64,000 bases of DNA, taken from NCBI RefSeq assembly GCF_000471905.2, contig NW_006499751.1, forward strand, positions 4,898,514-4,962,513, in the 5' to 3' direction. Under the pieces are notes generated by a model, which did no database searches, was not told the origin of the DNA, and was given only the letters and a program-made list of their open reading frames with translations. The position numbers and the translations under genes are program-made. The stretch is from Amborella trichopoda (taxonomy: Eukaryota; Streptophyta; Magnoliopsida; Amborellales; Amborellaceae). Positions within the stretch are counted from its first letter, which is position 1; every line of letters begins with the position of its first letter. Shown in pieces: positions 22,109 to 34,003 of this stretch.

Positions 22109-23519
22109 TCATGAAGGCAGGAACCTGGGCTGCCTTGTCGGCTTCGGCGTGATGAGACCTTCTTCGAGAATTATGGAGAATAGTGCATGGAGGACGGCGG
22201 GTGCCTCGTCATCTTCTTGGATTGTCACAATTTGGGAAGCCTCAATTGCCCTGAATGCTTTCTTTAACTCTTCAAGCTTTATCTGACCCTTGTTAATAAG
22301 GGCTTTGATAATGTCTTTGAGCATAAAGCACTCTTCAGTGGGGTGGCCTACCCTCCTGTGATATGCGCAGTATCTTTCGTGTGTTTCCTATCCATCCTGC
22401 TCTGAGGATTTGACCTCTGGTAGTTGGATCATGTTTTACTATAGTAATAACCGAAGCAGTGCAGAAACCCACTCCTTCTCGAAGGGATGCACTTGTTCTA
22501 GTGTTGGATCCAATATTCACTTCAATTTATACTTTTAGGGGGTGGGAACTTGTTATAAGACTGTTGTGTTGTCTGAACCTTGATTGTGACTGCCCCTTTT
22601 GAGAGGTCAAGGTTTAAGGACGGCTTTCTTGGTGTTAGTCACAGTGACAACTGCACTAATCACTCCTTTTTACTGGTTTCCCCGATTATTGAAGCGATAA
22701 TTGCATTGCCCTGGCCGTTTTTTGAGCTAGAGGGCTGCTGGTGAGATCCACCATGGTGCTTGGACAGACCTTTTATACCAACCAGTTTATAGAGGCGCTG
22801 GTAAAATAATTGCTCCATTTCCTGCCATGTGTATACCGATCTTGGAGGTAACTGAGCATACCACTGGAAGGCTGGCCCTTCGAGAGTCTCGACGAACTGA
22901 CGGAGGAGGAGTCACCTGTCAGTTGTCGACTCTCGACAAGCCGCTTAGAAGTGAGCGGTATGTGGTTGCGGGGACATAGTACCAGGTCGATACACAGGGG
23001 GTACGGGTTTTGGTAAAGTGGCACCCCTTGCATTCCCAGGACCTTGCTCTTGCGACTATGGGTCACCATGTCATCTATATCGTCTTGAGAAACTGTGCGG
23101 GGAGCAGAGCTGTCTTGGGAGGCTGGTGGGGGAGTTTTCCTGGGAGTTGTGTCTTCTCTAGGTTAGGAGTTGACCTCACGGTGAGGAGGAGAAGCAGGGG
23201 TCCAAGAGGCCTCCATGCGTTCCATCTTTTCGAGAATGGATTGCATCATCACCTAGAACCTGTTCATCTGATCTTCTTGGGCGTCATCCGGCTTACCGAT
23301 CACCATGACGCTGACCGTTTCTTCTAGAGGGTCAGAGCCAGGTGGAGTAGTGGACTGCCAGGGTTGGCGAGTCATACGTAGCAAGTCAGTCTGTAGGGGC
23401 TCAGCATGCCCCGACTGGACTTGAGTCTTGTACGCTGACCATGTGAGGATCAGTTCGTTACGGTCTTGGGACCGTGACTTCTTGACAACTCGGTCTTTTC
23501 CTATGATGGCAACCACCAA
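22109..23519 (-). pseudogene. Element B gag
   Basis: Minus-strand frames run from 23519 (LILTWSAYKTQVQSGHAEPL, ETVSVMVIGKPDDAQEDQMN) through PPPASQDSSAPRTVSQDDID, MVTHSRKSKVLGMQGVPLYQ and the region near 22840 (QWYAQLPPRSVYTWQEMEQL after correcting frames by eye). They end in MLKDIIKALINKGQIKLEEL at 22109-22324. Order and motifs match element A gag. Several frameshifts lie between 22330 and 22800, where the capsid part is least readable. Confidence 0.75.
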
Positions 23520-23689
23520 GCAATATTCTTGGACTTGCTCAGGTTCTGGGATCCGAAGAGGGAAGAAGGGGTTGTGAGACAGGAGGTCATCGAGAGTGGT
23601 AACCTCAACTGCCTTAGGAGCCTCTCTAGTCAGGAGCTGCAGGCCTCTCTTCTGCTTGATCTTGAGGCTGCAATAGACTTCATATCGTC

Positions 23690-24235
23690 CATGATAGAGG
23701 AGAGAGAAGAGAGAGAAAATATGGACGGTGATGAACTTCTACCATCCTTAACTAAGGAGAGAGATGAGAGAAATCATAGAAGGTGTTGAGCTTCTGTTGT
23801 CCATGACATGTGAGAGAGAAGATAGAAAAAAATAGGGATGGTGATGAGCTTCTATAGTCCTTGACAAAGGAGAGAGGAGATAGAATAAAACATAGACAAC
23901 GATGAGCTTCCATCGTCCATGACATGAGAGTAAGAAGAGAGAGAAAACATGGACGACGATGAACTTCTGCTGCCCTTGATGGAGGAGTAAGAAGAGAGAT
24001 AAAACATGGACGGCAATGAGCTTCTGCCATCCATGACAGAGGAGTAAGAAGAGAGAAAAAATATGGATGGTGATGAGCTTCTACCGTCCATGACAGATGA
24101 GTAAGAAGAGAGAGAAAATATGGACGGCGATGAGCTTCTGCCGTCTATGACAAAGGAGTAAGAAGAGAGAGAAAATATGGATGACAATGAGCTTCTACCA
24201 TCCCGAGGAGGGAGATAAGGGAACTTTGACAAGGG
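23690..24235. repeat. 57-bp minisatellite, nine units, in element B leader
   Basis: The core gatgagcttctaccgtccat recurs near 23729, 23787, 23841, 23900, 23959, 24015, 24071, 24130 and 24187, each followed by gac-gaggagtaagaagagag and a-aatatggacgg. Minus-strand translation gives a repeating DGRSSSPSIFSLSSYSSVM pattern, an artefact of the repeat and not a protein family. Confidence 0.92.
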
Positions 24236-24319
24236 CCCGGCCCGACACTTGGGTTAAGGCCCGACTCACTATTTATGTCCTAAGAATAGGAAGACATCAC
24301 ACCCAGTGATTGGCTCCAT

Positions 24320-24711
24320 CGTGCATGAAAAAAAGAAGAAAGAGACAGGATAGGGAGAGAGATTAGAAAGGAGAGAAAACAGAAAGGAAAGATAAAAGAG
24401 AGAGAGAAGGAAAGCGAATAAAGAAGATTAGGGAAGAAAGGAAAAAGAAAGAGATATATGAGAGGAGAGAGAAAGATATAAACAAGGGGAGGTGAGAGAT
24501 AGAGAGAGATAAGAGGATGAGAGAGAAAGATATAGATGACAGGAGAGAAAGAGAGAGGAGAGGAGGAGAGAGAAAGAGAGACGAAAGGAGAGAGAGATGA
24601 GAGAAAGAGAGAAAGGGAGAGATGAGAGGAGAGAAAGAGACAGAGGAGAGAGAAAGTTACCTTCACCAAAGACTACCGAACTTTTCTTCTCTCTCCTCTC
24701 TCTCTCCAAGA
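24320..24711. repeat. GA-rich low-complexity tract
   Basis: Nearly pure gagagaaagaga purine sequence occupies the leader next to the 5' LTR. It continues the ttggagagagagagg that directly follows the LTR on the minus strand. Long minus-strand Ser/Leu frames here are low-complexity artefacts. No match to a known tRNA primer site is apparent. Confidence 0.8.
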
Positions 24712-26118
24712 TGTGCCCAAAAATTTCAACGTGAAAACTCTCAAATTTTATTCATAAGTTTGAAAAATGAGGGGTCCATGGCAATTAGGTTTAGCACGTA
24801 CTTATAGAATTGGGCCCAAACATGGGTGTAAGCCAAAAAACTATCCAAATTGATGATAATTACAATTTAATTGAATTAAAAGAATTCTAAAAATGGGTAT
24901 AAAATGACTGTTTTGCCCCTACCCAACAATACATGAAATTCCAAAACAGTCATGCTGCTGCCCTAGAACTTGCGTGATCTTACATGGATGATTCACGGTT
25001 GTCTCGGCATCTGTTTAGCTGAAAGATGATTGCTTTCTTGTCGGTCTCAGCATGACGATTGATTTGATACCAACTTCGAGCCATGAATCACGTTTTTAGG
25101 CCACGATCATGAGACTCAAAATTTGTATAGATCTTGAAAACTTCTAATCGATAGTGTGCTTGTTTCTTGATGTTTTTCTTTTCTTTCTTCACTAAATTGC
25201 ACTGAGCATGCCATCACGATCACGTTGCAACAAACGTAGCTCGATTTCATGTATAGATGAAGATTTCGTTGTCTTGGATTTTTTGCCGGAATCTAGAAAT
25301 CTAGCGGCCGGAATCTGTAGCAACTTTGACACCTTCATGTGTCAAATCAAATCATTCATCGTATGCGAGATGCAAATCAGACATAGCCTCGGACCGTACG
25401 TGCATAATGCAATTGGTTTTGCATCGATCAGCTACGCAAGTGTCGTGATATGGTCGCTCGAGCAAGGTGTCGCTGCTGAATTTTCTGCAACTATCTTCAC
25501 GAATCTTCAATTTCTCTCTAGTTTTTCTCCCTGCTTGGGTAACGTCACGGGTCGTTCCATATATCAAAACGCTCATCTTGACAAGACAAACACGCTTACC
25601 AAATTTGAGCATGATCCGACTCAAGACGAGTGAGATGCGAGTCTTCGAAGTTACTACTTGTGACTGTGAAAATGGTCACCATTAATGGTGACTTGGTACA
25701 GGGAGGGTGCACGGGAATAGTGTGCGACCTACCCCTTTTAGTATTTTACCCATAAGGTTGTTCTGGAGCGTCCGTTTGAGTCAAAACTTGACCCATAGAA
25801 GTTTTCGAGCATGTCGGATCCAATGGCGGTAGTTGCATAGCTATTTGACTTACCTAAAATAGAGTTCTAGGTACGAGGTCCATTTTAGGGTGTAGAGGAT
25901 AATTTTTTCAAAATTGTTTTTTTGTCTGCACTACCTTGGACATGTCAGATTACGATGAAACTTAGCAGGTGACCTTTTGGAGTGCTTAGGACGATTCTGA
26001 CCCATTCCAAGGCAATTCTGAGACTATAAAAAATTCCACTGTATGTCGAAGCTTTATTGACCGGCCTCTCTTTTATTCTGCATCGGGGACTCAAGGTGTT
26101 GAAAAATGTATTCAAACA
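24712..26118 (-). mobile_element. 5' LTR of element B (1407 bp)
   Basis: The LTR pairs with 11102-12493. Boundaries are tgtgccca on the low side and ttcaaaca on the high side. It has a minus-strand TATA-like attctataag (24801-24810) and AATAAA (24752-24747). The outer flank starts ggtat at 26119 and belongs to a 98-bp repeat, so this is the true 5' junction of the compound. Confidence 0.85.
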
Positions 26119-26530
26119 GGTATATGTGAAATTCCATATAAAAAGCATGAGGCAATTCCATGTGCAAGGTTGTTGAGGCCAGGAAATATGAGTGTGACGT
26201 ATGACCATATTGGTAGGGTATATGTGAAATCCCATGCAAGTAGCATGAGGCAATACCATATATAAGGCTGTTGAGGTCAGGAAATCTAAAAGTGGTGTGT
26301 GGCTACATTGGCTGGGTATATGACAATCCTATATGAAAAGCATGAGGCAATGCCATGTACAATATGTTAAAGGGCTTTTAGGCCAAGTAGGAGTTGTTGG
26401 AAATGTAGCCTATCAGACGCTTTTCTCTCGAAAATTCATTTTTTCAATAATGGTACAAAGGTCATATTGAAGTATATGTGAAATCCTATGTGGTTAACTT
26501 GAGGCAATGCTATGTATATGGATCTATTTT
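26119..26530. repeat. 98-bp tandem repeat, three to four units, at the element B junction
   Basis: Units begin ggtatatgtgaaat-cc at 26119, 26217 and 26315. A fourth related unit begins near 26471 after about 58 extra bases. Each contains agcatgaggcaat-ccat and ttgaggccaggaaat. The LTR end falls exactly at a unit start. Confidence 0.85.
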
Positions 26531-27384
26531 TTAGCTTTAATAGGATGTATCACTGGAGGGAAAAACCCAGTAGCACTGGAGGGAAAACTCAGTGGTGTTT
26601 TTTGATTCCTTGTAAATTGTGGGAATACTCGGATGACATCCTATTTTATGAGTCATTAGTGGACTAATGACAAGTTTAGCTCATTACATAGGATTAACAG
26701 TTTGATGACAACTTGTTAATCCTAATTAGCTGCACTTAAGGGAATTAAGGCAAGAGTTACACTTGGATCTCAACTCCTATAGACCACGAATGTGAGAGTT
26801 ACAAAATAAATGTGTTCTCTATAAAAGGAGGTTAACCCCTCTAAAAGAAAGAGAGAGAAGAGAAAAATGATAGAAAAATAAAGATAGAAGGTGAAGGAGA
26901 TTCACCAAGAGGACTCTCAAGGTAGCTTGTCTCTGGATGGCTTGATCTATAGGTTTTGATATAAAACATTAAGTCCCTTATGTGATTTAATGACAGATCC
27001 GAGTAAGTTGTTTATCAATTCCCATTTTATTTATTTATTTATTATTGTTTTTATTGGGACTAAAATTACTCAAGTGATTTTAAAGGTTCTTTAGTTACTT
27101 TAGTGATTTGAAAGTGGATCCAAAATTTCACGTTAGGATATTCCTCTCTTATTTTTTTGCCAAAATGAGCAAATATGCAATTGGCTCCCACACGATAAAT
27201 ATATATACTCTTTTTCTAAGGGTGATCCATGCTGTCAAAACTTTGGTTTCCTTAAAACCTTTTATAGATGAGTTCTGCTAAAGGGGGCACATGTACATTT
27301 TATTCTTAAGGAATGTTGTTGAAAAGGAAGGAAAAAATTCACAAAGATATAGATGTAAATTGTATTGCATTTTCATCTAAAGCA
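26531..27384 (+). other. Unclassified LTR-like segment
   Basis: A TATA box (ctctataaaagga, about 26818) is followed by a GA-rich tract (aaagaaagagagagaag) and a T-rich stretch, a layout typical of plant LTRs. No partner copy or clear termini were found, so this is tentative. No protein is recognised. Confidence 0.3.
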
Positions 27385-28777
27385 CGTTGGATTTATGTGG
27401 CCAATAAAGGCCTTACGAGAGCCTGTAATCAATATCTAATATAGTGGAACAAAGAACTCCAGTGGGAGTATGGTCTCGAGGGACTAAGAGAATATAATCC
27501 TGAGGGACCAAGACGTAATGGTTAGAGGGACCGAGATAGGCAAAAGCTATCTCAGACTTGGCTTGACATGTTATGCCAGTCGAGTTGAAAAATCCCTATT
27601 GCCTGGGCATAGAATAAAAATTGATAAGGGTTCTTCTAAAGACGAGGACCACAGCCTCGTCACTGAACCATCACACGACATCTACATATGATAACCGTAT
27701 CGAGAAAGCGAGTCACAAGAGATTACCCCTATGCACCATAGAATTATGGTTGCACCAGGTCTATGTGACCTTAGACTCGTCTCTAGGTATAACCTATAAC
27801 CCGTAGACTGAGATTGTATCCCCTTGCATATTGGCTTATTTTGGTAGCCCAATCATGATCTCCTGCGATGGTCTGTGGGTCGTGGGAACTACTAGGTCAG
27901 TTTGAGATGGTCATGCGAACTACTAGGTCAGTTTGAGAAAACAAGTATGGATTATAGTTCACAGTAGAAGATGGAGTGTTTCAACGATATTATAAATTTC
28001 TAGAGCTAGACAGATCCGATTCCCATCAAAATTATTTGGTTTTAATTATTTTGATGTTAAATGATTTTTAGATTGATTATTTAAATTTTTATGAGTATCT
28101 TGATATTTTATTTTTACGAAAACGAATTTATAAATTAAGAAAAATTTAATTTGTAGTATTTAAATATTCAGAGAAAAATAAAATTTTTTTCCCATATTCT
28201 AAAAATCAATTTTATTATTTTAAAATTCAAATGAATATATGGGGGGCTTCGTGGACCCCAATGAGGTGTGTGTGGGGGGCTCATTAGGGGCCTCCAGATG
28301 GTACAGCCCACTCATGTGGTCTATGGTATTGAGGCCATAGTTATGTGATCCAAAGTTCCATGCTCTCAGATTTAGTTAAGGGGTTAGCCTGAGCTTTCCC
28401 AAACTTGGTAGATCCGAGATAAACCATTGAACTCGTGCGCTATAGGAGGAGACAAAGTGTAGGGTGTTCTAAGTCTAGCTGAGGTAATCTTTCGACATTT
28501 TTACTTTATGTTTTGCAGTTCATTTATTTCGTGTGATTTCTTATTCCCATAGTATTACACTATCTTTGTTTATTCAATAAAAGAAAGTTGTAATTAGTGG
28601 CAAGTGCGAACCACTTTTGATTATTTATTTGTTTAGTTTTTAGTTAAATTTATTGTAATTGGCCCATTGTAAGTGTTCTAGTTGGTGTGAGAATTAAAAA
28701 ATTTAAAACTATATACACCTTGTTAGATCACCTTGTCCACCTTTATAGTGTTGGTGTTGCTTCCGCAGTTAAAAAGT
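27385..28777 (+). mobile_element. Diverged solo LTR of the resident copia family
   Basis: Starting at cgttggatttatgtggcc, this matches the beginning of the 29770 LTR through ttacgag, gt-gaaca-a-ctc-gt-ggagt and gataagggttct. It later shares ggtctatgtgacctta-actcgtctct and the gggcccc-type segment. The end is less sure: aagca occurs at both 27380-27384 and 28778-28782, a possible 5-bp target duplication. No coding or primer site follows, so it is probably solo. Confidence 0.6.
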
Positions 28778-28782
28778 AAGCA

Positions 28783-29704
28783 CCTTTTAATGATTCAGAT
28801 TGAACCAACAACACCAAAGGCTAAAATTAAATTTCATTTTTTATTTAAAAATAATATTAATATGAAATTTGGTCTTTAGTTCAGTTTTATAAGTATCAAA
28901 TAAAAATATTTTTAATTAAAAAATATTGATAAAAAAATAGGGATATTTTAATCATTTTTTTATTTAAAATATTTAATTATTTTTATTTAGTTATATTATA
29001 AATAAATAACACCTACAACATAAAAGTTAGATAAATATCTTATTTAAATAAAACTAAAAAATAAAAAATGAGACTAACTCTTGGCCGTTGGATACGGCCG
29101 TATGAAATCTCAACCAGTGGACGTGCGGCCTTCCATCCGTTCACATAATGTGGGGGGATACTTTTCCACAACCACAACCATTGAATTGTAATCTTCATGG
29201 CTCTCTCTCCAATCAAAGGAATTTCATATAGACTTGCATAAATACCATTTTGAGGTGCCACATAAAATAATGAATTCATTCTGCATTTAATTTTCTCCCT
29301 CTAATTCTTGTCATGGCATCCGGGCTTCTTGCTTGAAAACCGTACATATGTTTCGTGTCCTTCGTGACTTCTTGCTTGAAAACCCTACATATGTTTCGTG
29401 TCCTTCTTGACTTCCAAAACTACCATACTTTTTGATGTGTCTATTTTTATGGTTGATTCAAAATATGGACTCCCGAACCTACTCCATTGATGTACCTAAA
29501 AACTTACATTTTCAAACTACTAAACGTAGGTATTTGCCATAAAGAACATAGCTGCAGCAATAAGTGCTCTAACTGCTCAAGACAATGATTTTGAAACAAA
29601 GCGAAAGCTAATAATGCACAGACTATATTATTCTCATGTGGATCTCTCCCATCCAAGCTTTTATTGCTTCATTTTCTCCTACCGTGAAAATTTGGAATTA
29701 CTTA
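28783..29704. other. AT-rich intergenic DNA with a 42-bp duplication
   Basis: No gene is recognised. A direct repeat of ttcttgcttgaaaacc-tacatatgtttcgtgtccttc occurs twice, near 29327 and 29369. The minus-strand frame 29040-29279 has no recognisable domain. Confidence 0.5.
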
Positions 29705-29769
29705 GGGGTTGTTCGGTTCGTATGAAAATGTACATAATGAAATAGTTTACATACGAAACATGCAGTTAC

Positions 29770-31794
29770 TGTTGGGTTGTTGGGTTTATGTGGCCATTAA
29801 CCTTACGAGTGATTGCAATAAAAAACATTTGATATTGTGGAACATAAACTCAGTCGGAGTGTGGTTCCCTGTGGATTATACTATGCAAACAATGTTTGCA
29901 AATATCTATCTGTGCTTGACAATCTAGGCCAGTCGGTTGGGGAAAACCCATGTTAACCAAGCATAGAGTATAAATCGATAAGGGTTATAATGGGTCATCC
30001 CTTGATGATGTCAGAATATGCCCGGATGAGTGAGCCAAGGGACTTAGTGATCCTTGTGTATGATGGTAGCCTACAGTAACGGAGGCCAAAGCCTTATCCA
30101 TCTACCATCACACGGCATGCATACTGATAGATACCCCTATGCATCATACTACCATCACACGGCATGCATCCATCTACTATCGGGAAAGCAAACCACCTTT
30201 CAGGGTGAAGCGTATGCATGTGCGAGAGATACCCCTATGCATCATAGGAGCTGTGGTCGTATCAGGTCTAGGTGACATTGACTCGTCTCTAGGGGAGGAC
30301 CTAAAATCTATAGACTGGAGTTGCGACCCCTTTACTCATCGGCCAGACTTTGGTTACCTACTAATGAGTCCCTGCTTAGACTGTGGGTTATGGGAAACAC
30401 TGGGTCAGTCTGATAAAGCAAATATGGTCCGTACTCCACAGTTGAAGGTGGAGTGCCCCATGTTTCTTGATTCAATTCCTAAACCATATGGATCATTTTT
30501 CTCATCAAATTAATTTAGTTGTGTTTGTTTTATAATGGAAATTATTTTATAATTATTATTTGAATTTTTATGAACATCTGGATATTTTATTTATAATTTT
30601 TTATTTATAAAATTAAAGATATTGATTTTACAATGGTGTAAATATTCCAATAATATTTTAAAATCCTTTTATTAATTTTAAATATGTAAAAATATCATGA
30701 GGGCCCATTGTGCACATGGGTCCACCATATTTCTAGAAGGTGGGGCCCATGAGTGCCTCCCTTGGGTGACACGCCGCACATTTTATTCTCTTTCCTATTT
30801 TTTAGTGATATAACATGTGGCTATATAGTTGGAAGATATTGATTAAATATTGATATGATATTTCTTTGAAAGAATTTGTAAAAAAATTGAGTAGACTTGT
30901 GTTATTTTATGTTATGCACAATATTTTGATTAGATTTAATTTCTATTGATGGGAAAATAATTTAGGAAAGAAGAATAATTGTTCATGCACCTTCTATAAT
31001 ATTGATGACTCATCTATAAAATGGATGGCTCAGATCTCTCACCCCACAAGTCACCCTTGATCGACAATCTATATTCAATCTTACTTAAGAGGCAAACTAT
31101 GAGAAATCCTAAACCTAAAATTGTTCTATAAATAGAGAACATCTCCTCATCTATTCTCTATACCAAAAAACCTCTTTTCTCTCTCTCTCTAAAGTCTCTC
31201 TCTAAGGGGCACACCCCACTCTCTCTCCTCTCTCTAGGCTTCTCTCTTTAGCCTCTTCTCTCTCCTAGCCCATAGAGGGAGCACGCCCCAACCTTAGGTT
31301 TGCTCCCACTCTCTCTCATCTCATTAAGCCTAAAGGTTGGGTAGTAGGGGATAGGCTCAACTAGGTCTTGGGGATTAGGACCTAGGATCTAAGCTTGATG
31401 ATAGAAATGGAGTTCTAAAAGGTTCCATAAAAATCGTTTGGCCTATATTTGCTTTCCCGATTGAGAATAAAGCTAGATCGTCGATCCCATGCCATTGGAT
31501 AGTGGTGACTCGGTGAAGGGTGTAATAAGTCCGGTTGAGGTAATCTCTGGTACTCTTCACTTTTATTTCTTGCAATTTTATCTTTGTACTCTCAAGAATA
31601 GTGCATAGTTATTTCAATGACATCAAGTTTTAAGATCTTGATTTTATTGTTATGTTGATTTTATTTTAAAGCATGTGTTACTGTAATAAGGCCACGTGTA
31701 AGTGATCGTTTTAAAAAACAAAAGGGATGAAATATATATATATATATATATATATATTATTCCCCGAATAAAGATCAAATAGGTCTTTCTTTTA
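29770..31794 (+). mobile_element. Copia 5' LTR (2025 bp)
   Basis: It starts TGTTGGGTTGTTGGGTTTATG, with an 8-base duplication compared with the 3' LTR, and ends ttctttta. A TATA box (gttctataaatagag, about 31123) precedes a CT-rich leader. An internal duplication of ccatcacacggcatgcat lies near 30105 and 30159. A (TA)n run at 31731-31757 is absent from the 3' LTR. The TG...TA termini depart from the usual TG...CA. Confidence 0.88.
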
Positions 31795-31795
31795 T

Positions 31796-31807
31796 TGGTA
31801 TCAAAGC
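31796..31807 (+). other. Copia primer binding site (initiator tRNA-Met)
   Basis: tggtatcaaagc begins one base after the LTR. It matches the usual plant copia primer site with a single change (A for G at the ninth base). Confidence 0.9.
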
Positions 31808-31863
31808 GTAGTTACTTGATTTCCATTAAGAAGTCTTTTCTAATTTTGCTTGAGAATAAAAGA

Positions 31864-32700
31864 TATGACTGCTCGTACCTTCATCTCTAATATCTTGAAA
31901 ACTAAAAGGTTCGTTGGGACCGATTATACCCCTTGGAGAAGAAAGATAAGATGTGTTCCTTATAAGGAACAATGTATGAGATGCTCTATGAACATCGTCA
32001 TCATCGTCCAAGTGACGACTCACCTCAAGTAATCAAAGATGAGTATGCCACTTGGAAGAGGAGGAACTTGAGATGTAAGAACATTCTCTTGTGTGCAATG
32101 ACTGACTCATATGCTTCTGAGTATGAGTCAATTTATACTGCAAGAGAAATGTTTGATAGACTTGAGAGAGAGTATGATGATCCCTCTCTCATAAAATAAG
32201 CCATGGCTATGAAAAAGTATAATGAATTAAAGATGGCAGAGGGTACTAAGTTCGCAGATCATGTGCACATCTTTCGTGCACTAGTCAGAGAGATGGAAGA
32301 CATTAGCATAAAATTGACTGAACCCATGCAAGTGATTCATCTCATAAATTCACTTCCTAACTCATGAAAGCCTTTTGTATCCTCACTTTCGACAAGAAGG
32401 TAAGCACCAAAGCTGGATGAGCTTATCGCGACAATCAGAGGAGAAGAAAAAAGGAGAAACTCAAGGCAAGCATTGAAAACAACTGTAAGGGAGGTCGTAC
32501 ACATGGTAAAATCTCCACTCTCTTTTAAACCTATGAAAGGAAAGGGTAGAAATAACTTTGGAAAGAGATGAGACTTCAAAAAGAGAGATTTTGGTAATAA
32601 AGGAGGAAAGAGAAAGACTAGAACTTACTTTGTTTGTAAGGAGGGCAACATAGCCAAGAATTATCGGTCTAACAAATTTGGAGAGACCAACAAGGAACTA
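31864..32700 (+). pseudogene. Copia gag
   Basis: It starts ATGACTGCTCGTACC, reading MTARTFISNILKTKRFVGTD then YTPWRRKIR. A frameshift near 31970 leads to SPQVIKDEYATWKRRNLRCK, EYESIYTAREMFDRLEREYD and, after a stop, MAMKKYNELKMAEGTKFADH. These are typical copia UBN2-type gag blocks. The zinc knuckle is degraded: TYFVCKEGNIAKNYRSNK keeps one Cys and lacks the CX2CX4HX4C spacing. Stops occur near 32199, 32364 and 32571. Confidence 0.85.
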
Positions 32701-33990
32701 GCTTGTATGATCTTTAAGACGTTGCTGGCCGACCCCAATGGAGCTTCATGGTGTCTTGACTTGGGAGCTACGGCTCATGTCACAAACACCAATGAAGGCT
32801 TCTTGTTTTTTTACTTTCTATGGGGTCGGGACAGCAACATNNNNNNNNNNNNNNNNNNNNAGGAGGTAATAAAAAAACTTATGTACTTGGAGTTGAAGAT
32901 TTCGATCTAAAGCTAAAGAGTGAGAGCATCTGAATCCTAAAGCAAGCACTTAATGCTCCTGATATGAGGAAGTATTTGATTTCAGTTCCTAAGATGTCTA
33001 TGTCGGGATTCATGACCACTTTCATTGGGGAGCAGTGGTGGTCAATAAAGAGAATAATGTTATCATGACTGGATGTCCTGTAGATGGGTTCTTTTCCATT
33101 GAAACAAAATATAACGTTGCTTATGTCTTGTCCCTTAATGAATTAGATGCTACTATATGGTATATGAGGTTATAACACATTAACTTCAAAAGAATGGAAT
33201 GATTGAAAAAGAACGCCATTCTTCAAAAGTATAAGGGAGATTTATCGAAAGTGTGTGAGTCTTGTGTGCAAGGAAAATTAATAAGAAAAAATACCATCGA
33301 GGCAAAAAGAGCTACTAGCGTTTTAAAAATCATTCATAGTGACATATGTCGACCTATGAATGTGCAACCAAAAGCGGTAAAAGATATTACATCACTTTTA
33401 TAGATGATCACTCGCGATATGGTCATGTACATCTTATTCACACAAAATTTGAAGCCTTAGAAAAATTCAAAGAATATAAAGCCGAGGTAGAAAATCAAAC
33501 CAACTAGAAAATCAAAATCCTTAAAACTGATAGAGGAGGGGAATATTCTTATGAACTTTTCAAAAAACATTGTTTTGAGAACAGAATCATCCACAATACA
33601 TCATGTTATATACTCCTGAACAAAATGGTGTATTCGAGAGACGGAATAGGACCTTGTTTGACGTGATAAGGAGTATGATGGGGCATGTTAGTATTTCCCT
33701 AGACTTTTGGGGAGAAGCTGTACTGACAGCATGTTATATATTTAATCGGACTCTCACAAAAGCTGCCCCACTTACTCCCCACGAAATATTTAGGTCGTGC
33801 TCCATCCCTTGATCACCTAAAAGTTTGGGGTTGATCAGCCCATGGCCTTATTTTGCACCAAAATAAGACCCAAAACTGTTAAAACAATTTTCATTGGCTA
33901 CCCAGACCATAGTAAGGGGTATTGATTCTACATCCTTGAAACATGGGCGGTCATTGAGAGTCGCGATGCTCACTTCTTCGAAGAAGAATT
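32701..33990 (+). pseudogene. Copia protease and integrase
   Basis: The protease core reads WCLDLGATAHVTNTNEGF, where D-S-G is expected, so the active site is altered to DLG. Then comes the gap (32841-32860), the pre-integrase part (VCESCVQGKLIRKNTIEAKR), HSDICRPMNVQPK, FIDDHSRYGHVHLIHT-like sequence and the integrase end YTPEQNGVFERRNRTLFDVI, DFWGEAVLTACYIFNRTLTK. The glutamate in the GVFERRNRT block marks the third catalytic position. Several frame changes are needed. Confidence 0.88.
32841..32860. other. Assembly gap (20 N)
   Basis: Twenty N bases lie within the copia protease region. The true gap length is unknown. Confidence 1.
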
Positions 33991-34003
33991 CCTTGAATCA
34001 AGA

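Larger units (their letters stand above)
11102..26118 (-). mobile_element. Element B: Tat-like Ty3/gypsy LTR retrotransposon with pol
   Basis: On the minus strand the order is: 5' LTR (26118-24712), GA-rich leader and 57-bp minisatellite (24711-23690), gag (23519-22109), linker (21548-20602), RT (20535-19750), RNase H (19700-19150), archaeal-type RNase H (19150-18600), integrase (18596-17295), long repeat-bearing 3' non-coding region (17290-12494) and 3' LTR (12493-11102). A second RNase H before integrase and a hypervariable tandem-repeat-rich 3' region are known traits of the Tat lineage. Many in-frame stops show it is inactive. The low-coordinate flank is element A, so no simple target duplication can be checked here. 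Confidence 0.8.

Noticed and set aside
23690..24235. Possible CRISPR-like regularly spaced repeat
   Set aside because: Units are contiguous and diverged with no unique spacers, and the setting is a plant retrotransposon leader.
23752..24709. Ser/Leu-rich minus-strand frames up to 129 codons
   Set aside because: They are translations of the 57-bp minisatellite and the adjacent GA tract; length is due to repeat periodicity.
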